Positions 44,578 through 55,404 of a DNA stretch of 64,000 nucleotides are shown one piece after another (within the stretch, counting starts at the first letter, position 1; the number at the start of each line of letters is the position of its first letter). The position numbers and the translations under genes are program-made. The notes beneath the pieces were generated by a model. The model worked only from the letters and a program-made list of their open reading frames with translations, was not told the origin of the DNA and made no database searches. This stretch comes from Massariosphaeria phaeospora (Eukaryota; Ascomycota; Dothideomycetes; Pleosporales): assembly GCA_011032825.1 (NCBI GenBank), contig JAADJZ010000039.1:186001-250000 (forward strand). The letters are read 5' to 3'.

Positions 44578-47500
44578 AATAGATTACCGAACTCGCTAGA
44601 TTTTGCCAAGACTGCTACTTTCTCTATCAACGAAATATGTTTTAACTAACTAACGCGTTATTATACTAATACGAAAAGAAACTTTAGCTTGCTTTTAAAG
44701 CTTTTGAATCTAGCTAATTCTAAAGCTATTAGCTTTAACAAACGTGCAAAAAGAATTTTTTTTTAAAGCGAATTACTTGCTAACTGCTAGAAGCTTACTA
44801 CAACTAAAAAGCAAACAATTGTCTAATATATTCTTAACTTTAATTCGCGAGAATTTGTATTTTAGCTGTTTAAAGTAAAAAATATAGTAGATAAACTATT
44901 AAAAGTGCAAAGTAGAAAGCTAGTAAGCAAAAAATAAGCTACAAGATTTGTAACGCGTTTAAGCGAGCTTAAAATAGCTTTTAATTAAGCAAAGAACTAG
45001 TAGAGAATATAATAGAAAAAATCTAAAGTAATTAGCGCGTAGTTTAAGTTTATTAGAGATACTAAAGCTAAGCACAGCATCTACAATAATAATATATACA
45101 ACTTTAACAAAACTAGCTTTTAAATAAGTGTTATTAAGTTTATAAAAGTTGTTAATGTACTTTACAAGTTAGCTAAACACATAGGTTAGCTAAATACTTT
45201 TGCTAAGCTTTTACCAAAACTACTTTTCTACGTAATATCTTAACAACAATACTAAATAAACTTCTCTAATAAACGTTAGATACAGCTTGCTTTTTAAGCT
45301 TTTAAACAAAATGCAATTTAATTTTAGCAACGCGTTGCAGCTATCTACAATGTTTTTTATACAACACTAAGCAATTAACGCGCTAAATAGCTTTTACAAG
45401 CAAATTGCTAGCTTAAATTAAAAAATCTAACTAAGCTTAAAAAGAAAGTAGTTGTTGAGCATATACTTAAGTTTATTACGCGCGAATTTCTTTTTAAGCT
45501 CGCAGCTATAGCTAATATAGCTAATTCTTTGCGCGCAAAGTGCAATTTAGACTAAGTTAGCTTAAACTAGCTTAGTACGTAGGTTAAGTACTGCTTTAAG
45601 TTTACAATAAAGTTCAATTGCAAGTACAATTACAAAAAAGCGCTTTGCAAAAATCTAAAAGTTATTTAAAACTAGTTTCGCCTAGTAGCTAACATAAAAG
45701 CTAAGTATAGTATCTAAAATAAAAACACGTATAACTTTAACAAGTTAGGCTTTATAATAAGCTAAATGTTAACTAAAGCAATTGTTACAACTTTAAAAAA
45801 ACAAGAACGGCTAAAGGCAATATAGCAAGGTAATAGAAAGTAAACAATAGTTATCCAAAGCATTAACGCAATAAAGTAAGCTATTTTACTTTTTATTATT
45901 TTTAAAAGCTGATATTACTTTTTTACTTAGTACAAGAAAAAAAGTCTACTTTAAAACTAGGTTATTGCAGTTTCTAAAAATAGCTAAACAATAAATAAGC
46001 TTATGCTATAGTAGTTAAAGTACTTTAATAAGTATACAAAGAAAAAAGTTGTAAGCGCTTATTAGCTCTTTATTATTAACAGCTATAAAAGCTACGACTC
46101 GCTTAATTTCTAGCACTACTACAAGAAAAACAAAATTATTACTATTTGCATACTTTTGCACTTATTGCACTTTTTATAGCTTTTTAATATAAGTTGTTTT
46201 ACTTTTTTAAAAAAAGCGTACAAGCGCTAAGCTAAAATTTTTATACGCAACTAAATTACTTACATTACAAAACTTAAGTTTTTACTATACTTTATACGCG
46301 CTTATAATGTAGCAATTACTTTTAGTAATATTCAAAAAAAGTTTTAAAGCGCTAGATTAGTTTTATTTAATCTAAAATAAGTTATAACAGCTTTTAAAGT
46401 TTAGTTGCGTACTCTATTACTACTACTACTTATTAACAACAAGCTTTAGCAGTTGCAAACTTTAAGCAATACTTTTAAATTTAAGTTGCAATTAACGTTT
46501 GTAAAAGCAAGAATTCAAAAGTATATAAATAGCTTACTAACGTCTATAGTAAAAGCTTTTAAAAAAGTTTTAAAAACAGTAGCAATTATTGCGTACAAGC
46601 TAGTGTTAGCGCAAAAGAAAATTACAAAGCTTTAAGTAGCAAACAAAGCTGCTACGCAACGTAAATTGCATAAAAAAAGCAAGTTTAAGCAGAAAAAACT
46701 TCAATAGTTAAAAATAAAGCTTGTTTAACTACTTTAAAAGAGTTTAAAGCGCGTAGTAATAAAAAAAAGCTAAAAACGCAAGTACGCGCTAAAAAAAGTA
46801 AGCTAACTTAAAAGCAATGTAAGTAGTGCAATTAAACTAAGCATAACTTGCGTACGTATAAGCAAATAGTAAAAGTAAACTTTAAATAATATCTTAAGTT
46901 GCATTGTTTTATACAAAGCTAAAGTAAGCTGTTTTGCGCTAGAATAAAGTAGTTTTAGTAAAAGCTTAGCAAAAGTGTTTAGCTAACTTGTGTATTTAAC
47001 TAACTTGTAAAGTACGTTATAAGCTTTTAAAAACGTACTTAACTTAATTTTATCTAGCTAAGCAATTAAAAGTAGGTAATAGTTATTTAAAGCATTTGCG
47101 CTGCAAAGTACGCAATTCTGCTATTTATTATCTACAAAAAGCGCGTTTACATTTTAGCATAGTACAAAAAAAACTTTATACCTAGCAATTAAAAGCTTTT
47201 AGTTTTTAAGAACAGCTAGACAAACAACGCTTTTAGTTTAAATAGTTAAAGCATTTCAATGCGTATACAAAAGCGCGTTAGGTAAAGAAGTATTAGCTAC
47301 TTGTTTTAAATAGCTATAAAAGCTACTAATATTAAAAGTTTAAAAAATATTACTTTAAAAACAAGATTTTTACGCTTTGTATGCTACTTTATTTATTTTA
47401 TATTCTCTAGTTTCTAAATGTAGTTTGCTTTTTGCTACTAAAGCTAAAGTACTTCTAACGCGTTTGAAACTTAGCGCGCTAGCGCATATTCTATATTAAC

Positions 47501-48235
47501 AAAAAAAGCTTTTTGCTAGCATTTAAAAACGCGTTTTTTAAAGTATTTACAACAAAGAACTGCAAAAAAGCTTTTAAAGTTTTAAAGCTAGTTTCTATTA
47601 ACGCGCAAGTAGTATTTAATTGTTTTAAAGTATAGCTATGTACTTTGCTACTACCTTTTGCACTAGAAACGCCGTAGCAGTTAAAAACTCTAAGCAATAC
47701 GCTTAAATTTAAATCGCAATCAAAGCTAGTACGCGATTTTATTTCTAAATCGCTTACTTTAGCGCAAAGTAGCTTTTTTAAGCTTATAAAAAAAGATAAA
47801 TTAATGCTGCATTAGAACACGCTTGAAAACTATTGTATTAAAAAGCTTAAAAATTAATTAGCAAAGATAACTAAGCAGAAATTGCGCAAATAGAAGCGAA
47901 TTTAAATAGGTAGTACAATAGAGTATAGTAACGAATTAGCGCAAGTAGCTACTAAAGCGTTTACAGCGCTTTAGCTATTAAAAAAGCGCGTAGTAAAAAG
48001 AGTTAAGAAAAAGCACACTTAGCTCTACAACGCTGTAGAAACTATAGTAATACAAAGCACAATGCCTAAACTTGCTAAAAAAATACAAAAAAAGCTTTTA
48101 AATCTAAAACTACTACAACGTACGCAGGTTTCTTGTTTAATAGCAATTAATTTAATATTCTCTAAGATAAGTTGGTTGTGCTAAGAAATTTTAGCAAGTT
48201 CAATAATCTAGCGAGTTCGATAATCTATTACGTTA
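44578..48235 (+). mobile_element. pogo/Fot1-like DNA transposon D, RIP-degraded, split by element A
   Basis: Inverted ends: left AATAGATTACCGAACTCGC at 44579-44597, right its near reverse complement GCGAGTTCGATAATCTATTA at 48211-48230. Without the 1867-bp insert A it is about 1.79 kb. Degraded transposase text reads DIYNF-like IYNFNKTSF near 45090 and continues after A with SICAAKYAILLFIIYKK and KIFTLCMLLYLFY-like DDE-domain sequence. It ends in a zinc-knuckle-like tail (LQRCRNYSNTKHNA near 48030). Stops interrupt all of it. It belongs to the Tc1/mariner superfamily, pogo/Fot1 branch. Confidence 0.85.
45153..47019 (+). mobile_element. Fot1/pogo-like DNA transposon A, RIP-degraded, nested in D
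   Basis: 1867 bp including flanking TA. Terminal inverted repeats of about 74 bp start TAATGTACTTTAC (left) and, reversed, TAACGTACTTTAC (right). Each holds two tandem ~17-bp boxes. The decayed transposase on the plus strand keeps NTYNFNKLGFIIS near 45730, TIVIQSINA near 45850 and IINSYKSYDSLNF near 46080, the degenerate form of the DDE-domain IIDGHxSHxSxxF signature. Stops and substitutions are RIP-type. It is flanked by TA and lies inside element D. Confidence 0.9.
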
Positions 48236-48339
48236 CTATAGAAAATTACTAAACTTTTTTTTTCTTACTTTTTACTAAAAAGAAAGTAAAAAGTAGATTA
48301 TATTATAAGTTACTACTTACTCTATTCAAATTTTAACTA

Positions 48340-51165
48340 TAACGTAAAGCACTACTAAGTAACTTAAAATTGCTTAGCACAACTAACTTATTTTAAAGAA
48401 TATTAAATTAATTGCTAACGTACTTTACGAGTTCGTGCATTACACGAGTTCGTGCATTACTTTTGCTAAGCTCCTACCAAAACTACTTTATTCTAGCGCA
48501 AAACAGCTTACTTTAGCTTTGTGTAGAGTAATATAACACGAGATATTATTTAGAGTTTACTTTTACTACTTGCTTACACGTACGCGCGTTGTGCTTAGCC
48601 TAATAACACTATTTACACTATCTTTAAAATAGTTCACCTACTTTAGCGCGCACTTGCGTCTTTAGCTTTTTTTTATTACTACGCGCTCTAAACTTCTTTA
48701 GAGCAGTTAAACGAGCTTTATTTTTAACTATTAAAGTTCTTTCTGCCTAAACCTGCTTTTTTTTATGCAATTTACGTTGCGTAGCAGCTTTATTTGCTAT
48801 CTTTAGTTTACTTATTTTTCGTTGCGCTAACACTAGCTTGTGCGCGATAATAGCTGCTTTTTTTAAAACCTTTTTAAAGGCTTTTACTATAGACGTTAGT
48901 AAGCTATCTATATACTTTTAAATTCTTGCTTTTACAAGCGTTAATTGCGACTTTAGTTTAAAAGTATTGCTTAGAGTTTGCAACTGCTAAGGCTCGTTGT
49001 TAATAAGTAGTAGTAGTAATAGAGTACGTAGCTAAACGTTAAAAGCTGTTATAACTTGTTCTAAGTCAAATAGAACTAATTTAGCGCTTTGAAACTTTTC
49101 TTGGATATTACTAAAAGTAATTGCTGCATTATAGGCGCGTATAAAGCATAGTAGAAACTTAAGTTTTGTAATATAAGTAATTTGGTTGCGCATGAGATTT
49201 TTAGCTTAGCGCTTGTACGCTTTTTTTAGAAAAGCAAAACAACTTATATTAAAAAGCTGTAGAAAGTGCAATAAGTGCGAAAGCATGTAAATAGTAATAA
49301 TCTTGTTTTTCTTGCAGTATTGCTAGAATGCAAGCGAGTTATAGCTTTTATAGCCGTTAATTGCGAGTAGTTAGTAGCTGCTAACTACTTTTTTTTTTGT
49401 ATGCTTATTAAAGTGCTTTAACTACTACAGTCTAAGTTTATTTGTTGTTTAGCTTTTTTTAGAAACTGCAATAACCTAGTTTTAAAGCAGATTCTATTTC
49501 TTGTACTAAACAAAGAAGTAATAGTAGCTTTTAAAAATAATAAAAAGTAAATTAGCTTACTTTGTTGCGTTGATGCTTTGGATAACTGTTGTTTACTTTC
49601 TATTGCTTTGCTGTATTGCCTTTGGCCGTTCTCGTTTCTCTAAAGTAGTAACAACTGCTTTAGTTGATATCTAGCCTATTATAAAGCTTATTTTGTTAAA
49701 GTTGTACGTGTTTACATTCTAGATACTGTACTTAGCTTTTATGTTAGCTACTAGGCGAAACTAGCTCTAGATAACTTTAAAATTCTTTTAAAGCGCTTTC
49801 TTGTAATTGTACTTGCGATTAAACTTTATTGTAAACTTAGAGCAGTGCATAACCTACGTACTAAGCTAGTTTGAGCTAATCTAGCCTAGATTGCGCTTTG
49901 CGCGCAAGGAATTGGCTATATCAGCTACAGCTGCGAGCTTAAGAGAAAATCCGCGCAATATAAGCTTAAGTATATACTCAACAACTACGCTCTCTTTAGT
50001 CTTTGTTAGATTCTTTAATTTAAGCTAGTAATTTGCTTGTAAAGTTTGTTCTACGCGTTAGCAGCTTAGTGTTAATTAATTAACGTTGTAGATAGCTGCA
50101 GCGCGTTGCTAAGAAAGTGTCGCGTTTTGTTTAAAAGCTTAAAGAGCAAGCTGTATCTAACGTTCTTTAGAAAGTTCTATTTAGTATTGTTGTTAAAGCA
50201 TTACGTAGAAAGTAGAGTTTAGTAAAAGTTTAGCAAAAGTAATGTACGAACTCGTGTAATGCACGAACTCGTAAAGTACGTTATTAAATAAGAAACCTAC
50301 GTACGTTGTGCTAGCTTTAGATTTAAAAACTTTTTTTGTATTCTTTTAGCAAGTTTTAGCATTGTGCTTTGTATTACTATAGTTTTTACAGCGCTGTAAA
50401 ACTAGTTGTGCTTTTTTTTAACTTTTTTTATTACGCGCTTTTGTTAATAGCTAAAGTGCTGTAAACGCTTTAGTAGTTACTTGCGCTAATTTGTTACTAT
50501 ACTCTATTGTACTACTTGTTTAAACCTGCTTTTATTTTTGTAATTTTATTTTTGTTGCTTCTTTAATAGTTTTTTCAAAGCTAGAGATTTGATTGCGCAT
50601 TAGCTTAACTTAATAAGCTATTTAGTAAAACTCTTTAACAAGCTAGTTAACTTTATTCTTTAGAAATAATAAAAAGAAACTAAGCTTAGTAGTAATAAGC
50701 TTTAATTGCGATTTAAATTCAAGCGTATTGCTTGAAGTTTTTAACTACTACGACGTTTCTAATGCAAAAAGTAGTAACAAAGTACATAGCTATACTTTAA
50801 AATAATTAAAAACTACCTACGCGTTAATAGAAACTAGTTTTAAAACTTTAAAAGCTTTCTTGCAGTTCTTTGTTGTAAATACTTTAAAAAACGCGTTTCT
50901 AAAGGCTACTAAAAAGCTTTTTTTATTAATATAAAAAACGCGCTTGCGCGCTAAGTTTCAAACGCGTTAAAAGTACTTTAGCTTTAGCAGCAAGAAGTAA
51001 ACTACATCTAGAAGCTAAAGAATATAAAATAAATAAAATAGTATACAAACCGTAAAAATCTTGTTTTTAAAGCAATAGTTTTTAAAATCCTAAAATTCGT
51101 AGCTTTTACAGCTGTTTAAAACAAGTAGCTAATACTTTTCTACTTAACGCGCTTTTGTATGCGCG
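48340..51165 (-). mobile_element. pogo-like DNA transposon E (relative of C and D), split by B, cut by the Gypsy LTR
   Basis: The left end starts TAACGTAAAGCACTACTAAG at 48340, is interrupted by B (48416-50283), and resumes at 50284. Its minus-strand coding remains match element C almost word for word, from the zinc-knuckle tail (near 50350) to the DDE domain (to about 51165). There the match to C stops exactly where a TG..CA LTR begins. The other end was not found. Confidence 0.78.
48416..50283 (-). mobile_element. Fot1/pogo-like DNA transposon B, inverted copy of A, nested in E
   Basis: 1868 bp, the reverse complement of element A in layout and content. Terminal repeats are well kept: TAACGTACTTTACGAGTTCG at the left, with two copies of ACGAGTTCGTGCATTAC. 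The right end is the mirror, ending CGTAAAGTACGTTA. The decayed transposase is on the minus strand. More CpG and C-rich words survive than in A, so it looks less mutated. TA flanks both sides. Confidence 0.9.
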
Positions 51166-51595
51166 TGTAAAAGTTAAGCGAACTTAAAAAAATTGTTTAT
51201 TAAGCTAGAGTTGGTTCTTAGAAATTAAGTAAGTTTGATAAACTAAAAAAGTTTGTAAAGCGTTTGATACTAAAGCAGTAGCAAGCTTCGTTTTGCAAAG
51301 AATATTAAAGTTAAAGTAAAAGTTAACTTGTAAATTGTAAAATTAAAAACAGAAACTGTAAAAGTGCGTTGTTTCTTTTAGTTTATATACTAAAAAGTGT
51401 TTTTGCTTATTTTTAAGCGCTCGTTACTAAGCAGTAATTATTGTTAAGCGCTTACTATTAAGCGCGCTTATTATTAAGCAATTACTAATAAGCAGTTACG
51501 TAACTAAAGCTTAGTTAGTTTGCTATGTAACTTTATTAGTAGTTTATAACCTAAGCGCCTTGCGCTAGGTCTAATCGTAATACTAAATCGCAACA
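51166..51595 (-). repeat. 3' LTR of the Gypsy element
   Basis: 430 bp. Read on the minus strand it begins TGTTGCG just after a poly-A/G purine tract (complement of the T run at 51597-51612) and ends TTTTACA. These are the TG..CA ends and polypurine tract expected of a 3' LTR. No matching 5' LTR was found in the window. Confidence 0.75.
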
Positions 51596-54500
51596 CTTTT
51601 TTTTTTTTAATAATTCGTTTTTGAATTGTAGAAGCTGCTTATTTTGTACAAGTAGCTAAAGTTACCTCGCATCTAGCTAGTAGTAACTTGCGATGTTTTC
51701 GTTAACTTATTGTTGCTTTTGTCTTAGCTCTAAAATTTGTTAAGCTAATACGCTTGCTAAAATTGCTTGCAATTACTACTTTTTACAAGGTTTAGATTGT
51801 TTTGTTATGCTAGAGTTGTGTTTAAAGCGCGCTAAGTGCACGCGTTTAAGTTAAGCGTATATTAACATATTGTAAAAGTTGCTAGATCGTACTCGTAAAG
51901 AGTATAAAAAAAAGTAAATAAAAATAAAAAGTTGTTAGCAGAGGTAATAAATTGTTTGCTGCAAAATAAAAAGATTCTAAAGCAAGCAAAAAACGAGCGC
52001 GCAAAAAAACTCTTTGTTTTGCGTTAGAAATAAAAGCGTCCGGCGAAACTAAGCTAGCAAAAGAAATTAATTGTTTTACAGCGTTAATTAAAATAGAGTT
52101 TTCGCCTACGATGTAAATTACAATAGATTTAATTAATTTTTCTATTGCTAGTTATAGTACTAAACTAGAAGTAAGTAGTAGTTTGTAAAGTTCGTGCTTA
52201 GTTTCTATGTATTCTTGTTATCTAGATAGTTTAACTATTTAACTAGATACTTTTTCTAATTGTTTACAACTCGATGTGTAATAATTTTCTTAATTTTAAA
52301 TTCGTTTTTTTCTTTAGTTTTATAGCGAAAAGTTCGCTAGAGTAGCGTTTGTAAATTAGCTAGTTCTAACATAGCTATGTAGAATACTAAATAAATTCTT
52401 ACGTTTTTAAGCAAGTTTAACTTATAATTAACTAAGCTTCGTTGCCTTAATATTAAAAATAGTTTAACTTTAACGTTGTTTAGACCTTTGCTTAGTTGTT
52501 TAGTGCGCAAATTCTTTGTAAAGAAATAAACTCTATTCTCTCGTTTTAGCTAAAGTGCTATTTTTTGTTTTTAGTTAACATATAAAATGCTTTAGCGTTG
52601 CGCTATTTTAAGTTTATTTCGTAGTAACTTATGTATTTCTTTGAGTTCTTTTACTACTTTTGTAGCAGCTTCGGCTTTTGCGCTTAAAAACGTTCTTTTA
52701 AAGAAATGTAAGTGTTTTTTGTAATTTGCGTAGTAAAGTGTTTGTTTTGTAGATTCTAACAACTTGTTGTTATACGCTAATTGTGCTATTAGTAAAAGCT
52801 TTACTTAATTAGTTTGTCGTTCGTTGCTGTATATTCTTAGACATGTTTTTATAGTTTAATTTGTTTTTTCTATTTATCTATTTATTTGTAAATAATACGC
52901 TGTTAATAGCTTGCGTTTCGTTTTAATTGCAGCTAACAAAGTTGTTTAATAGTTTAATGTAAAAAGCTTGTTTTTGTTGCTAATAATCAATTTAAGTATT
53001 CTATAGTATCTAATAAGTTGATTTAGAAAAATAAATTCTAGTTGTTGCGTAGTGTACGTGTTCTTAAACGGTATTATTTCTACGTACTTAGTAAATTAGT
53101 AAACTATAACTATAATAGCGTTGTAAGCTATTTTTATAGTAAAGTTCTTTAACAAAAGCAATTTTATTACGAAATTTATAAAGATATTAGTTTAAAGCTC
53201 GTTTAGTAGCTTTAGAGCTTGCATTTCTTCGTATTGTACGTAAGTGCTATGTTTGTTTTTCTAATAGTTTGCACATTTCTTAACAATTGCAGTAATTTTA
53301 TTTTTTATTCTACTAAACTCGTAGTTTTGCTTAATAAGTTCTATTGTTTGTGTAATTCTAAAGTAACTGTAAACTAGATTATCGTAATGTTGTTGTATAA
53401 TTGCTTTTTGCAATTTTTTTAGAACTATAATTGCAGCTTTTAGAAGTACATTTAGCGTTCTAGCTAGTTTTAGTAATTTATTTTAGTTAACTTTAAGTAT
53501 TGCGGTGTTGATAATTTCTTTTGTTTTAGCAATATTATGTTGTTAGCTAAAAGCGTTAGCTTTGCTATTGTTTTTTTTTAGTGTGTACACGATTTTAAAC
53601 TTGTACTAGCTTAGTATTTCTAACTATCTAATTTACTTTTAGTTAAGTACTTTAGTAGTTGTAAAATTAACTAAGTTTTTGTAATTTGTAAATATTGTAA
53701 GTTTTAAGTAGCTTTTTGCGTATACTCTCTAATACTGTAAGTATGCAATAATAGCTAGCAGCTTTTTATTATGTACGTTGTATTATTCTTTAAATTCTAA
53801 AAACTTGCCTAAGTAATAAGCAATAGAGTGCTATTTGCCTTTGTGCAATTAACTAGCACATTTTTCTAGCGCAAAATCTAATGCGTTGGTTTTAAAGCGT
53901 AAAAGTTGTTTTGCTTAAAATATCTAGAAGCATAGTAAACTAATACTTGCGTTTTTAAGCTGTTAAAAAGTTTTTTTTGCTTTTTTGCTTTATGCAAAAG
54001 CTGTATTCTTTCGCGTAAGCTTTGTCAAAAGTATAGCAATTTTCAAGTAATCTTTAATAAACTATTAGTTAAAGTTTAAGAACTTTAAAAAAAATTGTAT
54101 TTTCTTAACGTTCTTACGTTGTAGCTATTTTTTAACTATTTTAATTTTTTCTTCGCTTATGCGTACTTCGTTCGCTTTTACTATGTATTTAAAAATGCAA
54201 CTTTGTGCTTGTAAAATTCGCACTTCTTTAGTTTAAGTTAAAAGTTGAACTAGTTAAAGCACTTTAGTACTATTTTGATATGTTTAACATAGTTCTTTTA
54301 GGTTTTAAAATAAATAAAAATGTTGTTTAGATAAGCAATAATAAAGGTATCTAAATGCATTTTCAACACGTTGTTAATAAGCTTTTAAAAAGTTGCTAAA
54401 GCGTTTGTAAACTTAAATAGCATAATAGTGTATTCGTAGTACTTGTATCTCGTTTAGAACGCTGTTTTCTATTCTTTACTCTTTTTAATTTTAATAAAGT

Positions 54501-55404
54501 AGTAACTATTCTGTAGGTTAAGCGCTGTAAAAACTTTTGCGTAGAATAATTAATCTCGTAGTTCTATAATATTTAGTAGAAAGTATTAATTTTTAACTAT
54601 AATGTTGTTGAGTTTGCAATAATCAACGCATAGTTGTAATACACTATTTTTCTTTAGTACAAAAATAATTAAGTATTTTGCAAGTAACTATAATAGTTGT
54701 GTGTACTTTTTTTTTAAGTTGTTTTTAATGTAATCGCGAAGTGTGCTTAACTCTTTTTTCAATAGTTTATAAATTAAGCTAAAAGTTAGTTGCTTTCTTT
54801 CTTGTAAAACGATTTTGTAGTTTTAAAATTTGTATTCTAGTAATGCCTTAGCATTTTCTACTTTTTAAAAGAAATGTCTAAACTTTTTATATTTGTAGAG
54901 TATTTCTAAAAGTACGCTAATTTTCTTTTTTACTTTAACTTGTTAATTTAAAAACTTTAAGTTAGTATTTGTTAAGTTAGACTTTTGTATTTTAAAGTTG
55001 TTCTTTGTCGATGCAATTATGTTAATTGTTTTTTTATTTACTATTAAACTTTGCTAATGCGTAGGTATAGTGTTAAAAGCGCTATTTCTACAACACTTTA
55101 GTAAAAGCGTATTTTTCTTTTAGTTAATCTAAGAGTTGTGCTTTTTTAACTAAAAAAGTTTTAAAATAATGTCGTAAATAGCTAGTCTAAAGACGTTAAA
55201 AGCTAACTTTTTTTAAGATTATTTGATGTGCAACGGTACATTACGTATTTTGTATGTAACTATTAGTTGCGCTTGTATAAGCTATTCGTTAGCACTAGCA
55301 AGTAAATAGAGCTATTGTTTTTCTAATAGTTGTAAACTAGCTACAAATACTATTTAAGCGAAAACAAAGTTATTCTATGCTTTTATGTCGATTAAAGCTT
55401 TTAT
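51166..55404 (-). mobile_element. Ty3/Gypsy LTR retrotransposon, 5'-truncated, RIP-degraded
   Basis: Minus-strand translation shows, from high to low coordinates, a protease-like region near 55150-55300 (RNVPLHIK, AIYDIILKLF) and reverse transcriptase near 54290-54680 (LQLCVDYCKLNNI, TIMLFKFTNALATF). The catalytic box reads AYLNNIFIYF, where YLDD is expected. The integrase core lies near 52700-53120. A 430-bp LTR follows. The pol order protease, RT, integrase is that of Ty3/Gypsy (Metaviridae-type) elements. Gag and the 5' LTR are missing. The upstream end is bordered by element C at 55405. All frames carry stops, so it is dead. Confidence 0.87.

Noticed and set aside
46453..46635. 60-aa frame inside the RIP block
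   Set aside because: It is the least damaged part of the decayed element A transposase, not a gene.
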